Below are positions 58,373-64,000 of a stretch of DNA of 64,000 nucleotides, one piece after another. The notes beneath the pieces were generated by a model that was not told where the DNA came from, ran no database searches, and was given only the letters and a program-made list of their open reading frames with translations. Positions within the stretch are counted from its first letter, which is position 1. The number at the start of each line of letters is the position of its first letter. The position numbers and the translations under genes are program-made. This stretch comes from Camellia lanceoleosa (Eukaryota > Streptophyta > Magnoliopsida > Ericales > Theaceae), in assembly GCA_025200525.1 (NCBI GenBank), contig CM045758.1:168108261-168172260 (forward strand), in the 5' to 3' direction.

Positions 58373-59400
58373 ATGCAGGCAAAGAATTACTCTATGGCAG
58401 CAATGAAATCCAACTACAAGGTGCGAGAGACAGAAAAAGTGGAAATTGGGGACGAGGACATGAAAGTCCTAGATGATGTCAGCAAAGAACCGGCCGAGAA
58501 GAGCGAGGAAGCCTTGAAAAAAATTCTGGTCCAAGAAGAGGATGAAGAGCACTTCTTCCTTCTTGGCTCAGGCTTGGCTGATGATGAGGAACGGGAATTA
58601 GAGACTTTCTTATAGGCCAACATAGAAGTATTTGCCTAGACACCATATGAGATGCTAGGTATTGACCCCAAGGTCACATGCCATATACCCAATGTAGACA
58701 GGTCGGCTAAACCTGTCATCCAAAGAGTAAGAAGGCCGACATTAATGCATGTTGAGGCAGTTGAGGAGGAAGTGGACAAACTGCTGGAAGCCAAAGGCAT
58801 TTGCGAGGTAAACCACCCTATTCGGCTATTTAACACCATGGTTGTGAAAAAGAAGAATGGCAAGTGGAGGATTTGTGTTGACTTCACCAGCCTGAATAAG
58901 GCTTGCCCCAAAGACAGTTTTCCACTGCCCAAGATTGATCAGCTGGTGGATACTAATTCAGGGCATGGGAGGATGAGCTTTCTGGATGCTTACAGGGAAT
59001 ACCACCAGATAGCAATGTATCCCCCTGATGAGGAGAAGACTGCATTTATCACCCCAAAAGGGCTGTACTACTATAGAGTGATGCCTTTCAAGTTGAAAAA
59101 TGCATAAGCACCTTACCAGAGGCTAGTGACCAAGATGGTCAGACATTTGATTGGCAAAATAGTAGAAGTGTACATTGATCACATGGTCGTGAAGACAAAA
59201 AAATCTGGGAATCACCTGACCAACTTGAAGGCAATTTTTGATATCCTGTGAACATATCGGCTCCGACTCAATACTTTTAAATGCGCATTTGTAGTCGGGT
59301 TTGGTAAGTTCCTGGGATACTTGGTTACCAGAAGGGGCATTGAGGCAAGCCCAGATCAAATCAAGACCATTCTTGACTTAAAGAGCCCAATGTCAGCCAA
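58373..59400 (+). pseudogene. Tat reverse transcriptase
   Basis: VEEEVDKLLEAKGICEV, KKKNGKWRICVDFTSLNKAC, PLPKIDQLVD, MSFLDAYREYHQIAM and YYYRVMPFKLKNA are RT fingers and palm. The catalytic YIDD box reads VYIDHM, so the second Asp is His. Stops occur at about 59104, 59249 and 59402. Upstream, 58373-58615 is an acidic linker (EDEEHFFLLGSGLADDEERE). Confidence 0.9.
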
Positions 59401-60150
59401 GTAGGTCCAGATTTTGACCGACAAGGCGGCAGCCCTGAACAGGTTTATTAGCCGAAGTTCTAATAAGTGTAAACCATTTTTTAGTTTGTTAAAGAAGGCC
59501 ACAGATTTTTTGTGGACGGAAGAGTGCGAAGTCGCCTTGACCGACTTGAAAAAGTACCTAACAACAGCTCCAGTTCTGTCAAATCTAGTAACTGGAGAAG
59601 AATTGTTCTTATACAAGGCAGTTTCAGAACACGCAGTAAACACGGTGGTAATTAGAGAAGAGAAGGGAGAACAAAGGGCAGTATACTATGTGAATAAAAC
59701 CCTAGCAAGTGCAGAGACCAAGTACTTACCCCTGAGAAATTGACACTACCCCTGGTGAAGGTTTTCAAAAAACTGAATCACTACTTCCAAGCCCACAAGA
59801 TTGTGGTACTGACTAAGCATCCTTTGAAGTCCCTATTGTAGCAAGGAGATCTAACAAGCAGGGTAACCAGATAGGCAGTAGTGCTAGGCCAATATGACTT
59901 GGAATTTAGGCCCAAAATAGTAATTAAGGGCCAGGTTCTGGCCGACTTCGTGGTCGAGTCCACCCCTAGTGCTATCTCGCGTCGGACTCCGGTGAGCCGC
60001 GGTTTGGGATGCCTAGAGGAGCAGGAAAAAACCCAACTGGGGCCCAAGAACCCCACTATCGGCATCTACATCAACGACTCCTTCCACCTATTTGTTGATA
60101 AAAGTTCAAACCGTCAAGGAGTGGGGGCATGAGTAGTGTTAGTATCGCCA
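59401..60150 (+). pseudogene. Tat RNase H regions, broken
   Basis: The Ty3-type RNase H block is TDFLWTEECEVALTDLKKYL, then TTAPVLSNLVTGEELFLYKA and EQRAVYYVNKTLASAETKYL. A linker follows (YDLEFRPKIVIKGQVLADFV). The start of the second, archaeal-type RNase H typical of Tat elements is seen as FHLFVDKSSNRQGVGA. It stops at about 60150 in a deletion. Confidence 0.8.
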
Positions 60151-60159
60151 AATGAGAGG

Positions 60160-60438
60160 ATGAGAGAGCAATAATTCAGCTGGGGACATACCAGTAGCAG
60201 CTTACTAGGGTTTACAACAAGAAGGTCAACCCAAGAGAGTTCAAAGTTGGGGACCTCGTCCTATGGAAGGTTGTCAGCAACAAGAAGGATCCTAGGGAGG
60301 GCAAGCTTGGTCCAAACTGGGAGGGGCCTTATAGAATCATCTCGGTTGCCGGCAGTGGGGCATATCGGCTTGAAGACATTGATGGCAAAGAGTTGCCGAG
60401 ACCTTGGAACACTTGCAATTTGAAGTTTTTTTATCATT
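60160..60438 (+). pseudogene. Tat integrase, C-terminal remnant
   Basis: RVYNKKVNPREFKVGDLVLW, KLGPNWEGPYRI and AYRLEDIDGKELPRPWN are the end of Ty3/Gypsy integrase. The zinc finger and DDE core are absent: text passes from RNase H (VVLVSPNERM) straight to this end near 60150-60180. Confidence 0.85.
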
Positions 60439-60551
60439 AGTTTTTTGTTTTTTGAAGTTTATGTCATAATTTTATTAGCCGAAGTGATAATAAAATGCTA
60501 GTTTGACTTTTATGAATTTGAAATTTGTGCGATAGGACCGACCAATCCTAT

Positions 60552-60920
60552 GACGATGTTTTCAAATGAAACATAACGAATAACTTTAGACTTGTTATAT
60601 GGAAGAGTTGAATTATACTTGCATATAGTAGAGTTGAACTAAGTTGGCGATATTTTTAAATGAAGCATGACGAATAACTTAGACTTATTATATAACAAAG
60701 TTGAATTATACTTGCATATAATAGAGTTAAACTAAGTTGGCGATGTTTCTGAATGAAGCATAATGAATAACTTAGACTTATTATATGATAGAGTTAAATT
60801 ATACTTGCATATAATAGAGTTGAACTAAGTTGGCGATGTTTCTGAATGAAACATAATAAATAACTTAGACATATTATATGGCAGAGTTGAATTATACTTG
60901 CATATGATAGAATTGAACTC
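60552..60920. repeat. 93-bp tandem array, about four copies
   Basis: Units start ggcgatgtttctgaatgaa or close variants at 60552, 60646, 60739 and 60832. They share ataacttagacttattatat, gaattatacttgcatata and agagttgaactaagttg. It lies between pol and the antisense gene of the Tat element. Non-coding. Confidence 0.92.
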
Positions 60921-61690
60921 AGTTGAATAAACTTAGACTTGCTTAATATGTCGGCAGAATGGAACTAAGTTTGCTTTAGTTAGATTAACAGAGAAACCAA
61001 GGTCGAACATCTCGGCTAATCTTTGTTTGAATCTGACTTCGGCAAAACACCATAAACGCATAATGTGAACTTAAATGGAACTTAGGTTAACATTAGAGGA
61101 GCAGGAAACAGGAATGATAAATAAACTTGAGAGCTTGACACTTGTTGAAATTTCAGACCAATTTACAAGTTGAAGTTAGTCGAGGTAGTGAGGAAAGAAG
61201 TATCCGAGGTACATATTACCTAAGATGACCAACCAGGTTGTCAAGCTTGGAAAGGTCGGAAGGGTGAAGTCTTAATAGAAGACAACAAGTGGAAGTAAAG
61301 AAGCAATACTTGACTGAATAAGTTTTAAGAAACAGCACTTGTAAAACTATTTCGAAATATTTTTATGTGTTAGCCGAGGTATTTACATTATTGGCTGAGA
61401 CAACAGTCAGGGTTTATATCCAAGGTACTCTAACCCGAAGTGATTACACAGTAAGGGTGTGCTTGGAAGAAATTGCAATAATATTCTAAGTATGGAAATG
61501 TGCAAGAAAAGGAAATCACAAAATGAAGAGAACATTCAAAAGAAAGGAAGGCATGCGTTCAAAGAGAACTTGTTCATTTACAAAGACAAAAGGGGCACAT
61601 CGGCCAAATATAAAGCTAACGTTGTTCAAACAAAAGATTACAACTGTTCAAAAGTAAAATTCAAAGTAAAGGAAAAAAATCCTAAGTGTT
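60921..61690. other. Spacer in the 3' region of the Tat element
   Basis: No gene is supported. Text is A-rich and non-repetitive. Confidence 0.5.
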
Positions 61691-61699
61691 GGAAACATG

Positions 61700-64000
61700 G
61701 GCATTGATCTCAGATTGCTCAACCTCGGCTATTGGCGTTGTGTCGACCTCGGTTGGAATGTGGCTTCCTTCTCTTCTGCTATCTCAGCGTCAATTTCCAG
61801 CAAGGTCTGGTCTAAGCTCTTCTTGGATGCCTGGACCTCGGCCTCAAAGGATGTCTTTTTTGGAGAAGAACCCTTGAGAACCTCCTCCTCCTCATCCTAA
61901 GTCAGGTCTAGGACTTGATCATTCAGAATAGGGGACTTGGCCCTAGTAGTAACTTTTGTTTCTTCCTCAACCTCTTCCTCGGCATCGTCATCGGATCCCT
62001 TCGGAGTCAGAGGGAAATGCACTTGGAGTTGGTTGATATCCCGGAGTGGGGAGTCTATTAGGACAAACATTTTGTTGAGCGCCGCCGTCCAGCTGAGGTA
62101 ATAAACTCGGTTAAAGCCAAGTTGACTTGATCTTTGTACTGGTCGCGGACAGCGGCTTGGCCTTCTTCGAAAGCCTTCTTATCAGCCGCCTTGACCTTGG
62201 CATCCTTTAAGTCAGGGACCTCTCGGAGCTTGGCCTCTAACTTAACTGCCTTAGCCTTAGCAGCCTCAAGATTGGCCTTAGCAGCTTCGGCATTAGCCTC
62301 GGCAGTTTTTGCTTTCTCCTCGACTTGATTTTGAGCAGCCCTAGAGGCCTTGGCTTAATCCAACAGAGTTCGATTGTTGGCTTCGGCATGATTGAGTGAG
62401 GAGAGGAGTTTGGCAGCTTCTTGAGTTTTTCTTGCCAATTCCTTTCTTGTCATCTCTGTCTTGACTGCATATGAATGCGTATGCTAGATGGCCTGTAAGG
62501 ATTGAAACAGATTAGTGAAATTTGACTAAGTGTTGAAAAACTTTAAAAAGGTAAAGAAGGAGACTTACCAAGACTGAGTGTTGTATCATCAGGTTGAAGT
62601 TCTTATACTCGTAAAGGTCGGCCATGTGATTCATGTTTTCTGGTAGGAGCACAACCATTGACAAGGCGACGCCAACCTCGACGTCTTGGATCGCACTGTC
62701 GCTGGCTGTCAAAGGTCTATCTCCTACCATGACTCTGGGTGCCCAGGTCATGTTATGAGGAAAACTGCTGCTACCTTCGGGGCAGTCGAACCTCGGCTTC
62801 TTTGCCGGGGGGACATCGGGCGTTGAGGCCTCGACTAGCCTCTTGTCAGCAGCGGGTGTATTCTTTTCAATCTCGGCCAGTTTGGAGATCGGTACAGTAT
62901 CCTCAGAATCAACCTAAGTCACTGTAGCCTTAGCCTTAGCCTTCTTGACTCTCTTAGGCTTTGGTTTGGATTGGAAGGGAGAAGAGGAGGACTGGATAGT
63001 CACAACCCTAGGAATGTTAGCGAGAAGATCTTCAACGACGGCTGGTTTACGTCCTATCTCGTTAGCTATTGCTGCAATAATAACCTTGGTGCCAAAATGT
63101 ATTGTGACAAGGCTAGAGGGGGATTTACTGGATCATACATCGATGCCTCAGAATCTCGGCGTTTGCGACTGCGAGTTTTGCCAGTAGGGGCGTTAGTAGG
63201 AGGTCGGTGTCAGTGCTGATGCTGGCACTAGCACTGGGCTGGAGGAATCAGCTATGGGGCTGATGTAGATGGCTACTCTACTAGGTCAGAGGAAGAGGCC
63301 TGGTCTGGCCTTGGGGATGAAGCAGCTGGGGGAGTTGTGGCAGATTGAGGGGTCTTGCTCCGCTTGGAAATGTCGGGTAGAGCCGACTTGTAGGTCAGAA
63401 TGTAGTTGAGCAGTAATAGGGCCTTGCGTTTTTCAACTAACAAGCCCAGTAGCCTTTTTAGGTCTTTGCTGGAAAAGAAGGTTTGGCAGAAATCTTTTGA
63501 TGGTTGGGGAAGAGCTACAAAAACAAAGAAGTGAACATTAATATCAGCAGATAAGTTGACGAGTCTTAACTAAGGTAAAGTTATGAATGACTCAGTTCTT
63601 ACAATCACCCTCCTTAAACACTCCTCGGCATAGTGGGAATAGATGAAGATCGCCATCTGGTGTAAACTCCCAGTTGCTTGAGACGATCAGATAGTTATCT
63701 CCTACAACTTTATTTGAATTTGGGAGGTCGGCTATAAGTTTGAAGGCAGTGGATCTGGTTTGAGGTAATATATGTGGCTTTGTTAGACTTAAGGCAGCAC
63801 ATAGTGTAGCAGAACTGGAGGTCGGCTAACGTTACCCTAGCCTTTTCTCGGCATGCTAGGGTGATTATACCGTTAATAACCCTATAGGAATTGATGGCTA
63901 ATTGCATGGGGTTAAGTTTGTAATAGTGGAGGATTTCTCGAAAAAAAGTGTCTAAAGGGAGCCGAAGTCCACACTTAATGAAGGCGACTACAGGGAAGGT
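61700..64000 (-). pseudogene. Antisense gene of the Tat element (gypsy-type transposon domain plus coiled coil)
   Basis: Read from the right edge: FIKCGLRLPLDTFFREILHY, YKLNPMQLAINSYRVINGII and LADLQFCYTMCCLKSNK. This matches the N-terminal domain of the plant proteins named putative gypsy type transposon (Transposase_28). One frameshift falls near 63770, after which SNWEFTPDGDLHLFPLCRGV follows. A likely intron spans about 63602-63517 (GTAAGAACTG to TTTGTAG). Then come RLLGLLVEKRKALLLLNYIL, a Ser/Pro-rich linker with stops, and ENMNHMADLYEYKNFNLMIQ. A long Ala/Glu/Lys coiled coil follows at about 62490-62110 (AEANAEAAKANLEAAKAKAV). The acidic C-terminus (SDDDAEEEVEEET) fades by 61700. The start codon lies outside the window. 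Function unknown; such genes lie antisense in Tat elements such as Grande. Confidence 0.75.

Larger units (their letters stand above)
52928..64000 (+). mobile_element. Ty3/Gypsy element of the Tat lineage, decayed, runs off the right edge
   Basis: It starts with an LTR at 52928. Then follow a primer site, gag (split by a solo LTR), protease, RT, RNase H, a remnant of integrase, a tandem array and an antisense gene. A long 3' region with tandem repeats and an extra ORF is characteristic of the Tat branch (Retand, Grande, Ogre, RIRE2). The 3' LTR is not in the window. Stops and deletions throughout make it non-functional. Confidence 0.85.

Noticed and set aside
41494..64000. Endogenous pararetrovirus
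   Set aside because: Gypsy-type pol is present, but integrase, LTRs and target duplications are found, with no coat or movement protein text. These are LTR retrotransposons.

Overview
The window is nuclear DNA of a flowering plant, most likely a eudicot. It is AT-rich and holds a spliced plant gene family member, plant-type LTR retrotransposons of both superfamilies, Helitrons, a tRNA-derived SINE, a Cassandra-type TRIM and several MITE-like elements. There are no bacterial-type genes. I cannot name the species.

Two host genes lie at the left edge in convergent orientation. Bases 1-237 are the end of a formin (FH2) gene on the + strand. A complete 14-exon MLO gene runs on the - strand from 6563 to 1750. 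Its splice sites are all GT-AG and join in frame to 567 codons. A CACTA transposon end (730-990) sits between the two genes. The C-terminal motifs and the fourth-loop region of the MLO protein look like those of the powdery-mildew-associated MLO groups, most like the cereal-type one.

From about 7 kb onward the window is nested transposon DNA. 7.0-12.5 kb: a MITE inside a MITE, then a 3.7-kb non-coding Helitron (copy A). 12,565-25,670: a Copia element of SIRE type on the - strand with both LTRs and a 5-bp target-site duplication (TSD). It is decayed in gag, protease and RT/RNase H. A 4.4-kb solo-LTR-like element (17,159-21,596) is inserted between its integrase and RT, and an unexplained + strand ORF lies between pol and its 3' LTR. 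25.7-35.9 kb: mostly non-coding DNA with a SINE (exact 15-bp TSD) and a cluster of TIR elements, one with a GC-rich cargo.

35,917-51,833 is a second copy of the same Helitron (copy B), split by about 12.6 kb of other DNA. That DNA includes a Tekay/Del-like chromovirus (41,494-47,392), which lost its front half by a deletion. Its LTRs carry twelve palindromic CGCTCGAGCGG-like units. 51,943-52,539 is a complete Cassandra-like TRIM with 5S-rRNA-like sequence in both LTRs. From 52,838 a third Helitron end, inverted, is cut by a Ty3/Gypsy element of the Tat lineage that runs off the right edge. This Tat element has a solo LTR inside gag, a dead protease and RT, a deleted integrase core, a 93-bp tandem array, and an antisense gene whose product has a gypsy-type-transposon domain plus a coiled coil.

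The only genes likely to act for the plant are the formin and MLO genes. Everything else is a layered transposon record, in which TSDs give the order of insertion. No new protein-coding system is evident. The most unusual observations are the palindrome arrays in the Tekay LTRs, the antisense ORFs in two different retrotransposon lineages, and the CT repeats just behind three MLO splice donors.
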